Shown here: positions 8,512 to 17,358 of the stretch, one piece after another
How the letters are laid out: every line of letters begins with the position of its first letter
Position numbering within the stretch: the stretch's first letter is position 1
Assembly (NCBI GenBank): GCA_963803575.1
Contig: CAWDMW010000002.1
Coordinates: forward strand, 1,488,001 to 1,552,000
Direction of reading: 5' to 3'
From: CAWDMW01 sp963803575
GTDB lineage: Bacteria; Pseudomonadota; Alphaproteobacteria; Rickettsiales; UBA998
Length of the DNA stretch: 64,000 nt
Translations under genes and position numbers: made by a program
Notes under the pieces: generated by a model
Told to the model about the DNA's origin: nothing
The model's database searches: none
What the model saw: the letters and a program-made list of their open reading frames with translations, nothing else

Positions 8512-11289
8512 ATGAGTGATAATGAAATTTTTGGAACCGATGGTAATGATAACTTAACAGGTACCGCACAGCGTGATGCTATGTATGGTGGCGCTGGTGA
8601 TGATGAACTTGATGGCGGCACCGGTGGTGCAGACCGATTTGATGGTGGAGAGGGAACGGATACTGTCTCTTATGCCAGTGCAACACAGCGTGCGTTTGTA
8701 CGGTTTCATGAAGGGTGGCGCAATGATGATGCCGCTCGTGGTGATACGTATTTTGGTATTGAAAATATACGAGGTAGCCAGTTTGATGATAATCTTTGCG
8801 CTGACGAAGGTGATAATCTGATCTGGGGTGAAGGTGGTGATGATTGCATGTTTGGCCTTGAAGGTGACGACACCTTAATGGGTGGTGACGGAAATGATAC
8901 GTTGATTGGTGGCGCAGGTGCTGACCACATGAATGGATGGTGGGGAGATGACAAAGTTTCGTATCGCACCTCTACGGAAAGCGTCACGGTTGACTTCGAA
9001 AACCCCGAGAACAACACAAACGATGCGGCTGGTGACACGTATTGGGCGGTCGAGGATTTAGAAGGAAGTGACTTTAATGACACATTGACAGGAAATAATT
9101 TGCATAATATGGTCTACGGAAATAACGGGGATGATCTTATGATTGGAAAATTAGGAAACGATACTTTTACAGGTGGACAAGGCGCAGATACGCTGGATGG
9201 TGGAGAAGGCGAGGACATCGCATCTTACGCAACCATGCAGTCTCATAGTGTCAAGGTAAATCTTAGCGATACGTCTCAAAACAATGGTGATGCTGCTGGT
9301 GACGTCTATATTAGCATCGAAGGAGTGGAAGGTACCCGCTTTAACGATGAGTTGACCGGCAATGAAGGCCGCAATTTGCTCTTTGGCGGGGAAGGTGACG
9401 ATATGCTGGATGGCGGCGTTGGCGGAGCTGACTTCTTTGACGGGGGTGAGGGTGTTGACACCGTCACGTATCAATCTTCTACTCAAGGGGTGTTTGTGCG
9501 GGCAATGGAAACATGGCGCAATGATGACGGCGCACGTGGTGACACCTATGAGAACATTGAAAACCTGTATGGTAGTAACTTCGATGATAATCTGTGCTTA
9601 GATGATGGTGACAACCTGATCTGGGGTGCTGACGGTGATGATTGCATCTTTGGTCTTGCGGGTGATGACACACTGATGGGTGATGAAGGCAATGACACAC
9701 TGATTGGTGGTGCTGGCGCTGACCATATGAACGGGAGTTGGGGCGATGATAAAGTCTCGTACCGTACATCTACAGAAGCAGTCACGGCCAGTCTGGCTGA
9801 CGGAGCCGGTACGGCAGGTGACGCCGCAGGCGATACCTTCTTTGCCATAGAAGATCTGGAAGGTGGCGCTGGTGATGATAACCTTACAGGTGACAGCTGG
9901 CACAATGTGATTTCCGGTAATGGCGGCAATGATACACTGATTGGTCTGGCTGGTAATGATACCTTCATTAGTGGACAGGGTGCTGACATGCTTGATGGCG
10001 GAGAAGGCGAAGATGTTGCCTCATATGCCACTATGCAAGAAGGCGGCGTTATTGTGAACATGACTGATACGTCACAAAACACAGGTGATGCTGCTGGTGA
10101 CACTTACATGAGTGTTGAAGGCATTGAAGGTACTCGCTTTAATGACGTATTGACGGGTGATGAAGGCCGCAACCTTCTCTATGGTGGACAAGGCGATGAC
10201 ATGTTAGATGGTGGTGCCGCTGGTGCTGACTTCTTTGACGGTGGTGAAGGTACTGATACAGCGTCTTATGCCAGTGCAACGCAACGCGCATTTGTTCGCA
10301 TGGAAGAAACATGGCGTAACGATGATGCAGCACGTGGTGACACGTATGAAAGCATCGAAAATCTTCGCGGAAGCCAGTTTGATGATAATCTTTGCACGGA
10401 TGATGGCGACAACATTCTGTGGGGTGATGACGGCAATGACTGTATGTTCGGCCTTGATGGTGAAGACACTATCTACGGTGGTGCAGATCAGGATACGTTA
10501 ATTGGTGGTGCTGATGGTGACTTGCTTGATGGTGGCGCTGGTATTGATAAAGCCTCGTATCGCACAACTACAGAGTCTGTTATCGCGAATTTGTCTGATA
10601 GTTCTGTAAATACCGGACATGCGGCAGGTGACACTTATGTAGACATAGAAGATCTGGAAGGTGGTTCTGCCGCTGATATTCTCACTGGTGATAGTGGCAA
10701 CAATATGCTTGCGGGTAATGATGGTGCGGATCAACTATTTGGTGAAGGTGGTAATGATGTGCTGATGAGTGGTGCTGGTGCAGACACGCTACATGGCGGC
10801 ACGGGCATTGACATCGCGTCTTACAGTAACATGCAGGCACATAGTGTTCGCGTCAATCTGGCAACCATGGCATCAAATAATGGTGACGCTGCGGGTGATG
10901 TTTTTATCTCTATTGAAGGTGTGGAAGGCACGCAGTTTAATGATGAGCTGGTTGGTGACTTTGGCAATAACATCTTTATTGGTGGTGACGGCGATGACCA
11001 GATGCATGGTAATGAAGGTGCTGATACATTTGTCTTCAATGCAGGTGAGACTGGCGTGGATGTAATCTACGACTTTAGTGTTGCACAGGGTGACAAGCTT
11101 AATATCTTTAACATGATCGGCAATAATGCTGGCTCAGTATCTGACTTAGTGACCATTACTCAAAATGCTGATTCATCTACGGTGTCTGCCTATGATGATA
11201 CGCTTGGCGCAACTCGTGATATTGCTACACTCATGACGAATGAGACATTGGATGCTTCAGCAATCATTGATATGGGTTTTTTAGTGTAA
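8512..11289 (+). CDS. RTX calcium-binding secreted protein, three tandem modules
   Basis: A 925-residue protein almost wholly made of RTX-type repeats (GGxGxDxL and variants such as GGAGDDELDGG), which fold as calcium-bound beta rolls outside the cell. Three modules repeat with a period of exactly 266 residues, marked by WRNDD-ARGDTY segments near 66, 332 and 597. Each module has three sub-blocks opening with SYASATQ, SYRTSTES and SYATMQ-like motifs. Each carries one C-x15-C pair (96/112, 362/378, 628/644), and I see no other cysteines. The last 80 or so residues (VFNAGETGVDVIYDFS, NETLDASAIIDMGFLV) look like a type I secretion signal domain. There is no type I exporter nearby. Role unknown; adhesin or surface-layer-like is possible. 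Confidence 0.9.
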   Translation: MSDNEIFGTDGNDNLTGTAQRDAMYGGAGDDELDGGTGGADRFDGGEGTDTVSYASATQRAFVRFHEGWRNDDAARGDTYFGIENIRGSQFDDNLCADEGDNLIWGEGGDDCMFGLEGDDTLMGGDGNDTLIGGAGADHMNGWWGDDKVSYRTSTESVTVDFENPENNTNDAAGDTYWAVEDLEGSDFNDTLTGNNLHNMVYGNNGDDLMIGKLGNDTFTGGQGADTLDGGEGEDIASYATMQSHSVKVNLSDTSQNNGDAAGDVYISIEGVEGTRFNDELTGNEGRNLLFGGEGDDMLDGGVGGADFFDGGEGVDTVTYQSSTQGVFVRAMETWRNDDGARGDTYENIENLYGSNFDDNLCLDDGDNLIWGADGDDCIFGLAGDDTLMGDEGNDTLIGGAGADHMNGSWGDDKVSYRTSTEAVTASLADGAGTAGDAAGDTFFAIEDLEGGAGDDNLTGDSWHNVISGNGGNDTLIGLAGNDTFISGQGADMLDGGEGEDVASYATMQEGGVIVNMTDTSQNTGDAAGDTYMSVEGIEGTRFNDVLTGDEGRNLLYGGQGDDMLDGGAAGADFFDGGEGTDTASYASATQRAFVRMEETWRNDDAARGDTYESIENLRGSQFDDNLCTDDGDNILWGDDGNDCMFGLDGEDTIYGGADQDTLIGGADGDLLDGGAGIDKASYRTTTESVIANLSDSSVNTGHAAGDTYVDIEDLEGGSAADILTGDSGNNMLAGNDGADQLFGEGGNDVLMSGAGADTLHGGTGIDIASYSNMQAHSVRVNLATMASNNGDAAGDVFISIEGVEGTQFNDELVGDFGNNIFIGGDGDDQMHGNEGADTFVFNAGETGVDVIYDFSVAQGDKLNIFNMIGNNAGSVSDLVTITQNADSSTVSAYDDTLGATRDIATLMTNETLDASAIIDMGFLV

Positions 11290-11310
11290 ACTACTAACAT
11301 AACCATCTAT

Positions 11311-11348
11311 AAAGCCTGTCATATCTTAAACGATATGGCAGGCTTTTT
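11311..11348 (+). terminator. Rho-independent terminator after the RTX gene
   Basis: AAGCCTGTCATATC pairs with GATATGGCAGGCTT (one G-U pair) around a short loop, followed directly by a T run. It lies 22 bp after the RTX stop codon. Confidence 0.9.
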
Positions 11349-11354
11349 GGTGAC

Positions 11355-11630
11355 ATGACGGCGATAACACATCCTATTAACAATGTGGCAGAAGCGGTGG
11401 CCTTGCAGCTGCAACGGGGAAAGCAGGTGATGCTGGAAGATCATTACCACTTACCCATACCTATGATTGCGGGCATTGCGCATCCGCACCGCTTTGGTAT
11501 TGCGGCACATACTGGGGTGACAACCGGTATTGCGTCCATTGGTGTTGCAAAGCCGCAGACGAAGCAAACCGCTTTATATATCACCTGGTCACAATATCAG
11601 TGTAGATTCGGCGCTGGGCATCACCCGTAA
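11355..11630 (+). pseudogene. Gene fragment, probably frameshifted
   Basis: An open stretch of 91 codons beginning ATG right after a terminator, with a sensible-looking start (VAEAVALQLQRGKQVML, then IPMIAGIAHPHRFGIAAH). After about codon 79 the reading becomes less convincing. The next frame continues plausibly with VDSALGITRNCLGGYRL before a stop near 11662. I do not recognise the family. It lies directly before another apparently truncated gene in a third frame, so this stretch is most likely decayed or rearranged. No clear ribosome binding site was seen. Confidence 0.4.
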
Positions 11631-12391
11631 CTGCCTGGGCGGCTATCGCTTACCTCGAAGGTAACGAACCGCATCATCAGTTAATACGATTTCCTAACGA
11701 TATACATCAAAAGCTATTTATCATTCACCTATTAGATTTTCTTTCCGCAAAAATATATGGAACTTCAAAAACGACATTAGAAGCACTGAAATATGTTGTT
11801 TCTTCTCCGCAATGCGGTAACGATTTGGAGCTTTTGAAAGACGCTGTAACTATGTTTGACACATGGTTGAATCAATATGTGCAATTTGAAGATACAGATC
11901 AACCTAAATTATTATGGTTTCCATCGATTGATAAAGAACTGACGCTAGAGATAACAAGAATAGAGTACATTCGCATTTGTGGAAACATATCTAAACACAA
12001 CCCACTTGGTCTTGATAGACAAGCAAAAAAAGTTCAGCAAGTCTTTCGTCTCAGCAAAGAAGAAATTACCCTTACACAAGCACTTTTAGCTATAGACGAT
12101 TTTTACGAGCAGTTTAATGGCAGTATATTTTCGTATCATTCCAGCTCAATCGTAGAATTTTTGAATAATATACGCTTGGCAATATATGAGTATTTACGGG
12201 TAATGCACAGTAAGGTCATTCATTATTACAGGAACGAAAAGTCAAATGTACGAAGATATCTTTACAGAATACCAGAAGAAATAACTAACGATTACGTGAG
12301 AGCAATATTTTGGGATCTAATGAACGATATGCTCCAACCTACACACTTGCCTCGCTTCTGGTCATGTAAAACATTGAAAGGGCGATATTAG
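11606..12391 (+). pseudogene. Hypothetical protein lacking its 5' end
   Basis: The reading frame is open from 11606 to the stop at 12391 (about 260 codons). Protein-like sequence (AWAAIAYLEGNE, then FIIHLLDFLSAKIYGT) appears well before the first usable start, a TTG at 11825 that would give 188 residues. The downstream part is rich in Ile, Tyr and Lys and more A/T-rich than its neighbours (KVIHYYRNEKSNVRRYLY), suggesting a different origin. No family recognised. Either the gene has lost its start through a junction near 11600, or translation begins at TTG 11825; I favour the first because the upstream coding signal is continuous. Confidence 0.5.
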
Positions 12392-12398
12392 TGTTAAA

Positions 12399-14684
12399 TT
12401 AATCCTGCGGTTCAGGTGCCAGCACTTCGCGTTTACCTACGTGATTGGCAGAGCTGACGACACCTTCACGTTCCATTTTTTCAATGATGCGGGCAGCGCG
12501 GTTATAGCCAATTTTGAGGCAACGCTGTACGTAACTGGTGGAAGCTTTGCGATCACGCGCAACAATGGCCACGGCACGATCATAGAGAAGCTTTTCTTCC
12601 TCGCTTTCATCTTCATCATCAAAGTTGCCATCGCTTTCCATATCTTCTTGTGTGACATCATCAATATATTCTGGTGGTGCCTGTTTTTTCAAATGATTTA
12701 CAATCACTTCGACTTCAGCGTCACTGATAAACGGGCCATGCACACGGCTGACACGACCACCACCTGCCATATACAGCATATCCCCCTGACCAAGCAGCTG
12801 TTCTGCGCCCTGTTCACCTAAAATAGTACGACTATCAATCTTGGACGTAACCTGGAAGCTGATACGGGTTGGGAAGTTGGCTTTAATAACACCGGTAATC
12901 ACATCCACTGATGGGCGTTGTGTCGCCATAATGATATGGATACCTGCTGCACGCGCCATCTGTGCCAGACGTTGGATGGAGCCTTCAATGTCTTTGCCGG
13001 CCACCAGCATTAAATCAGCCATTTCATCGACTACCACCACAATATAGGGGAGTGATTGCATGTCCAGCTCCTGACGCTCAAACACTGGCTTTCCCGTTTC
13101 CGGATCAAAACCGGTTTGCACTTCACGTGATAATGCTTCACCTGTGCGTTTGGCTTCCTTGATGCGTTTATTGTAATTATCCACATTACGCACCCCAAGA
13201 CTTGCCATGAGGCGGTAACGATTTTCCATTTCTTTGACTGTCCATTTAAGCGCAACTACGGCCTTGCCCGGTTCCGTCACAACGGGAGTTAATAAATGCG
13301 GTATGTCATTATACACTGACAATTCCAGCATTTTGGGGTCAATCATAATAAACTTACAGCTATCAGGGGAATGGTGATAAAGCAGGGAGGTAATCATCGT
13401 ATTGATGGCAACTGATTTTCCTGACCCTGTTGTACCTGCTACCAGCAAGTGAGGCATCTTTGCCAGATCGACCACAATGGCTTCACCGCCAATATTCTTC
13501 CCCAGTACCATGGGAAGTTTAGCTTTGGTTTTACCAAACTCATCATGCTCAAGTATCTCACGCAAATAGACTGTTTGGCGTGTGGCGTTTGGTAATTCAA
13601 TACCTAACGCATTACGCCCGGGAATGACGGAAATACGCGCAGAAATAGCGCTCATGGAGCGGGCAATATCATCTGCCAGTCCAATCACGCGAGAGGATTT
13701 GGTTCCGGGTGATGGTTCCAACTCATAAAGTGTTACAACAGGCCCCGGGCGAATATTGATGATTTCTCCTTTCACTCCAAAGTCATGAAGCACAGATTCC
13801 AGCATAGTCGCGTTTTGCTTTAGTGCGTCTTCATTAATAACGTGATGCTTGTTTTTGGGTACTTCGCTGAGCATACTATAAGAAGGAAGTTCAAAGTCTC
13901 CCTGTTTATGTCGCAATTCAAATGCCGTCTGCTTACCTTTATCTGATTGTGCGTTGCTACGTGTTATAGTGCGCTGCTCCTTCGCTTTTACTTTGCTACC
14001 TTTTTCCTGAGGCACATTGTCTTTCATTGGCAATGCCATTTCCAGCGATTGTTCTGTCATGGTACCAACCGGCTCATTTTGCAGCATATGATGAAGCGTG
14101 ATGACCATGCTTTTTGCTGCTTGCCAGAGATGTTGCAACCGATGGCCGATGGCCTGCCATTCTGCACGACGCAGCCCGAACGCAAATAGGGCAGAAACGG
14201 CACTTACAGCCAGCAATAACAGGAACACGATGATAGCAGGCATAATGCTGTGCAGGAATGTGTAAGTCAGTAACCCAAGGTTACCACCCAGCCCGCTGGC
14301 AAACACCCATCCTTCAGGTGCAGGAAATAAGGTGATAGCTCCTGAGAAACTTACCAACGCTACCAGTAACGCACACACACGCAGAGCAAAAAAATGGATG
14401 TAATGTTCGCTAAGTAATCTCCATCCCCACGCGGCCAGCGTAATGACTAACAACGCAGATCCCAGTCCAAAAAGTTGCAACAATAAATCAGCAATCACTG
14501 CACCGGGCGCGCCCATCATATTAAGAATCAACCCACTGGATGCGCGATTAAATGACGGATCACCACTATGGTAGCTTATGCAGGCAAGCATAAGGAACAC
14601 GGCGCTTAACAGGGAGATAATCCCCACTGATTGTGACGTGCGTTTTTTAACTCCGTGACTCATATAGCTGGAAAGGCTTGGCAT
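12399..14684 (-). CDS. ftsK: DNA translocase FtsK
   Basis: A 761-residue septal DNA pump that moves chromosome termini during division and activates XerCD recombination. Four membrane helices lie in the first 190 or so residues, followed by a short charged linker (about 200-270). The motor has Walker A GTTGSGKSVA near 415-424 and Walker B IVVVVDEMADLMLV. The C-terminal gamma domain (about 695-761: LYDRAVAIVARDRKASTSYV, then IIEKMEREGVV) reads KOPS sites. The linker is short compared with E. coli FtsK (1329 residues), as usual in alphaproteobacteria. ATG at 14663 is an alternative start. Confidence 0.96.
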   Translation of the reverse strand: MPSLSSYMSHGVKKRTSQSVGIISLLSAVFLMLACISYHSGDPSFNRASSGLILNMMGAPGAVIADLLLQLFGLGSALLVITLAAWGWRLLSEHYIHFFALRVCALLVALVSFSGAITLFPAPEGWVFASGLGGNLGLLTYTFLHSIMPAIIVFLLLLAVSAVSALFAFGLRRAEWQAIGHRLQHLWQAAKSMVITLHHMLQNEPVGTMTEQSLEMALPMKDNVPQEKGSKVKAKEQRTITRSNAQSDKGKQTAFELRHKQGDFELPSYSMLSEVPKNKHHVINEDALKQNATMLESVLHDFGVKGEIINIRPGPVVTLYELEPSPGTKSSRVIGLADDIARSMSAISARISVIPGRNALGIELPNATRQTVYLREILEHDEFGKTKAKLPMVLGKNIGGEAIVVDLAKMPHLLVAGTTGSGKSVAINTMITSLLYHHSPDSCKFIMIDPKMLELSVYNDIPHLLTPVVTEPGKAVVALKWTVKEMENRYRLMASLGVRNVDNYNKRIKEAKRTGEALSREVQTGFDPETGKPVFERQELDMQSLPYIVVVVDEMADLMLVAGKDIEGSIQRLAQMARAAGIHIIMATQRPSVDVITGVIKANFPTRISFQVTSKIDSRTILGEQGAEQLLGQGDMLYMAGGGRVSRVHGPFISDAEVEVIVNHLKKQAPPEYIDDVTQEDMESDGNFDDEDESEEEKLLYDRAVAIVARDRKASTSYVQRCLKIGYNRAARIIEKMEREGVVSSANHVGKREVLAPEPQD

Positions 14685-14823
14685 AAATGGTGTGATAAAT
14701 AGGTTGGAATTAAATGAATATATACATCTTACTTACACCATATTTCTCTGGATATGGCAAGATGTAGCAATGCCGGTTCGCTTTTTTCCTTGTAATTTTT
14801 TGTAAAATGCTCATGCTTCGTGG

Positions 14824-14912
14824 TAGCTGGTGATGGGCAATAGCGTTGTTTATCCGGTCAGATTCGAGAGAAAGCAGCCAAGGCGGCCAACTATTGGGTC
14901 ATCACCAGTCTT
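14824..14912 (+). ncRNA. ffs: Signal recognition particle 4.5S RNA
   Basis: A hairpin RNA of about 90 nt. Terminal arms CTGGTGATG (14827-14835) and CATCACCAG (14900-14908) enclose the diagnostic SRP core: GGTCAG, a short stem closed by a GAGA tetraloop, then AGCAGCCAAGG (about 14856-14883). This matches the 4.5S RNA pattern that binds Ffh and targets membrane proteins to the translocon. A T-rich stretch follows near 14925. The ends are approximate to within a few bases. Confidence 0.9.
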
Positions 14913-15071
14913 TGAATCACTGTATTTTTCGTCAAGTATGACAGGCATGTGACAATATCATACTATTGAACGGTTTTAAGTAGCATGTGGTCATTACTTT
15001 TGGCTACACTTAATAAACCATTTATCCTTAGAATAATAATATTTAGAGAGTACTAGGTTCTGTTGAGATTT

Positions 15072-15518
15072 TTATTTTAGCCATTGAAGTGCGCCGACAA
15101 AATGGAGGAAAGCAGAGAAGTTTTGTTTGGTTTTATCAAACCGTGCAAATAACCTCCTGTAATGCTTTAGAAAACCAAATAAACACTCCACTTTATGGCG
15201 CTCTTTATAAAGATTCTCATCGTAAATTTTCTCTTTTAGCCGATTTTTTCGTGGCGGAATATGCGCAGCCGCACCTGATTTTTGGACAAACTCCCGCAGC
15301 TCGTCTGAATCATACCCTTTATCAGCTAATAACGCTTGCGTATTAATTCCACTAATGATATCAATAGCTTGTGAAACATCGTGGCGCTGACCTGGCGTGA
15401 TAATAAAGCGAAGTGGGTTGCCCAAAGCATCGCAAACGGCGTGAATTTTTGTAGAGAATCCGCCGCAGGATCGCCCTAGCCCTTCATCATCTTGTTTGCT
15501 TTTGAAGGGCTGGCGCAA
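15072..15518 (-). CDS. IS5-family transposase, C-terminal frame
   Basis: The 148-codon second reading frame of the transposase, containing GGFSTKIHAVCDALGNPLRF, ALLADKGYDSDELR, and the DDE-domain end RHKVECLFGFLKHYRRLFARFDK (catalytic Glu region). It overlaps the first frame by about 43 bp. As in other IS427-group elements, the active transposase is probably made by ribosomal frameshifting in the overlap. It is unlikely to be translated independently. Confidence 0.88.
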   Translation of the reverse strand: MRQPFKSKQDDEGLGRSCGGFSTKIHAVCDALGNPLRFIITPGQRHDVSQAIDIISGINTQALLADKGYDSDELREFVQKSGAAAHIPPRKNRLKEKIYDENLYKERHKVECLFGFLKHYRRLFARFDKTKQNFSAFLHFVGALQWLK

Positions 15519-15826
15519 GCGTGCGCACGCAAAATAGTGGAGTCAATCATGATGTACTCCATATCGCTATCATTCTGAAAATAATACATCATTTTATACC
15601 ATACGCCCTTCTTTGCCCAATCCGAAAAGCGGCGATAGACCGTATTCCATGCGCCATATTCTGGCGGCAAAAGTCGCCATTGTGACCCCGAACGCGCCAT
15701 CCAAAACACCGCTTCAACAAAGCGACGACAATCAGCCTCGTTCTTGGTATAGATGTTCGCAAAGTCGTTTAGATACATATAGATAGAATCCCACTGATGC
15801 TGACCAATTCGTTGTGTATAAGACAT
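15476..15826 (-). CDS. IS5-family transposase, N-terminal frame
   Basis: The 116-codon first reading frame, starting MSYTQRIGQHQWDSIYMYLN behind a strong GAGGAGG ribosome binding site. It carries the DUF4096-type N-terminal domain (CRRFVEAVFWMARSGSQWRLL, WNTVYRRFSDWAKKGVW) and the first catalytic Asp in EYIMIDSTILRAHACAS. It ends in the overlap with the second frame. It has Ser where copy 2 has Arg in NDSDMEY. Confidence 0.88.
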   Translation of the reverse strand: MSYTQRIGQHQWDSIYMYLNDFANIYTKNEADCRRFVEAVFWMARSGSQWRLLPPEYGAWNTVYRRFSDWAKKGVWYKMMYYFQNDSDMEYIMIDSTILRAHACASPSKANKMMKG

Positions 15827-15889
15827 AAAACCTCCTCAATTCCATCGATTATACACAATAAATTATGAAAACTCAACAGAACCTAGCAT

Positions 15890-16306
15890 ATGTCCGTTGA
15901 TTCAAACCTTTTAGAACTTATTCGCCAGCTAAATAATAGCAGCGGCATGACAGAGCAGGAACGTAGCGAAATGATGGCAAAGGGTGAGGCAATTGCAGAT
16001 GCTAATGGTGTTAGCATGAATGATCTGCTCAATCCATCTATACGCAGTGACATTGAGCAAAAAGGCCAGCAAGCAATCAGTGAATTGCAAAACGGCGATA
16101 AAACCGTTCAGGAAACATTGCAGGGACTTGCTGATCTGGCGGGCATTGAGCAAGGCAGCAATTTGATGTCTGAACTAGCTGATGTGGTGCTGAAAGGGTC
16201 TGAAGTGTCTATCGGTGAAGAATTCACCGCAACGGAGCCTTTTTCTCCCGGTGCATCGCCTGCTAACAAAATGCCGGAACAACAATTAGTGAGTGGTCGC
16301 TTTTAG
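15890..16306 (+). CDS. Hypothetical protein with its leader displaced by an IS
   Basis: A 138-residue acidic, helical protein (LLELIRQLNNSSGMTEQERS, ADANGVSMNDLLNPSIR, LQGLADLAGIEQGSNLM) with no recognised family, signal peptide or membrane helix. The IS5 copy ends 6 bp before its ATG. Removing the IS and one TA restores GAGAG (15046-15050) 9 nt before the ATG, a normal ribosome binding site. The element therefore seems to have separated the gene from its binding site and promoter, and expression is probably reduced or now depends on the IS. Confidence 0.65.
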   Translation: MSVDSNLLELIRQLNNSSGMTEQERSEMMAKGEAIADANGVSMNDLLNPSIRSDIEQKGQQAISELQNGDKTVQETLQGLADLAGIEQGSNLMSELADVVLKGSEVSIGEEFTATEPFSPGASPANKMPEQQLVSGRF

Positions 16307-16370
16307 TATTTTACTAACGTTTTAAGCCTTATACTGAAATCTTATAAAGTGTTTCTGAATGTAAGGACAA

Positions 16371-16850
16371 ATGGTTGGCATGGCACAAACAATAGTAAAA
16401 ACACAAGGAAACGAAACCACACGCCAGCGGCTTAACGAACAGCTACGGACGTATTGGGAAAGTATTCGGCTTGGGAGACAGTACCCTAGTGAGTCGGATA
16501 TTGATATTGATCGTCTGGAATCCATATGGGATTCGTGTTTTTTAGTAAAGTATGAACCCGGCGATTCACCCTATCAGTATATTTATCTGGGTGACGCGCT
16601 CATTGCGGCTTACGGTGATGACTGGAATGATCGTGAAAATTGTGAAAAACTACTTTTTCCTTCTCAAACCCCTTACATACACCATTTTGACGAAGTGCTT
16701 AAGCAACGCTCACCAGTTGAAGAGGATGGAGAATTCACTAATCGTAACGGATTAAACATACGTTATCGCTCCATTTTGTTGCCACTAAGTGCAGATGCTA
16801 AGGAAGAAATATACATTTTGGGGGGTATGCGATGGAAATCGTATCTGTAG
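16371..16850 (+). CDS. PAS_5-domain protein
   Basis: A 159-residue protein matching the alphaproteobacterial PAS_5 type: LRTYWESIRLGRQYPSESDI, then IDRLESIWDSCFLVKY, YQYIYLGDALIAAYGDDW and a closing IRYRSILLPLSADAKEEIYI with GGMRWK. These single-domain proteins probably sense a ligand or cell state; their partners are unknown. ATG at 16380 is an alternative start. It overlaps the next gene by 19 bp, so the two are probably co-transcribed. Confidence 0.75.
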   Translation: MVGMAQTIVKTQGNETTRQRLNEQLRTYWESIRLGRQYPSESDIDIDRLESIWDSCFLVKYEPGDSPYQYIYLGDALIAAYGDDWNDRENCEKLLFPSQTPYIHHFDEVLKQRSPVEEDGEFTNRNGLNIRYRSILLPLSADAKEEIYILGGMRWKSYL

Positions 16851-17233
16851 AAGCAGAATTCTCGCAACCAGCACCCGAGAAGCTGCTTGAATCTATCCAG
16901 ATTCCATATGCCAAATTGCCTGATATGTCCTATGATACCTATCGCATTACATATACCGATGCAACGCATAGTGATGTGAAGGCTGGTAATGCAAGCAATG
17001 CGTATCAGATGGCTGATGCAAAGCCGATACAGTCGATTATCAATATACGTTATGCTTACGGTGATGTCTTGTACCCTGGCAGTTTAACGGCAGATAACGC
17101 ACTATTTACACCAAATCTGAATCACGACGATCATCATACGACATTTCTCTATGCAGATGTAATGCCGCAGGAAAAGCCTGCTTTTGTGCAGCTTGCTATT
17201 CAGGATGTGGTTGCAGCAACTACTGAGTCTTAA
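16832..17233 (+). CDS. Hypothetical protein
   Basis: A 133-residue protein without signal peptide or membrane helix, starting MEIVSVEAEFSQPAPEKLLE. The C-terminal half has IINIRYAYGDVLYPGSL and a histidine cluster NLNHDDHHTTFLYADVMP. It overlaps the PAS_5 gene by 19 bp, and the translation continues smoothly, so both are likely real. No family recognised. Confidence 0.6.
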   Translation: MEIVSVEAEFSQPAPEKLLESIQIPYAKLPDMSYDTYRITYTDATHSDVKAGNASNAYQMADAKPIQSIINIRYAYGDVLYPGSLTADNALFTPNLNHDDHHTTFLYADVMPQEKPAFVQLAIQDVVAATTES

Positions 17234-17358
17234 CATGTCAAACTAAGCTATGTTTTAAATGCATAGCTGTTATGAGTATCCACTATCTGTTGGAAGTTAT
17301 GGCAGGGCTGTGTTACTTGAAGCCCAGCGCAACTCTTATGCTACAGGATATGTCCGTT

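Larger units (their letters stand above)
15056..15883 (-). mobile_element. IS5-family (IS427-like) insertion sequence, copy 1
   Basis: An 828-bp element with imperfect terminal inverted repeats of about 13 bp (GGTTCTGTTGAG at one end, its complement at the other), flanked on both sides by TA, the likely target duplication. It encodes a two-frame DDE transposase on the minus strand. A second copy of the same length lies inverted at 35614-36441 with only scattered base differences. The right end lies 6 bp before the start codon of the next gene. Confidence 0.92.

Noticed and set aside
8503..8520. An ATG just before the RTX start.
   Set aside because: It is out of frame and meets a stop after five codons.
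9546..10103. Long open frames on the strand opposite the RTX gene.
   Set aside because: They arise from the repeated GG/D codons of the RTX modules; their translations are Ser/Pro low-complexity and have no start signals.
8512..11289. Tandem repeats considered as a CRISPR array.
   Set aside because: The repeats are in frame, vary at the codon level and encode RTX motifs; no constant repeat with unique spacers exists.
14939..14956. A possible third PhoB box on the minus strand (TTGTCAC-ATGC-CTGTCAT).
   Set aside because: The period is 11 bp, but there is no good -10 element at the proper distance and the nearest minus-strand gene, ftsK, starts 250 bp away.
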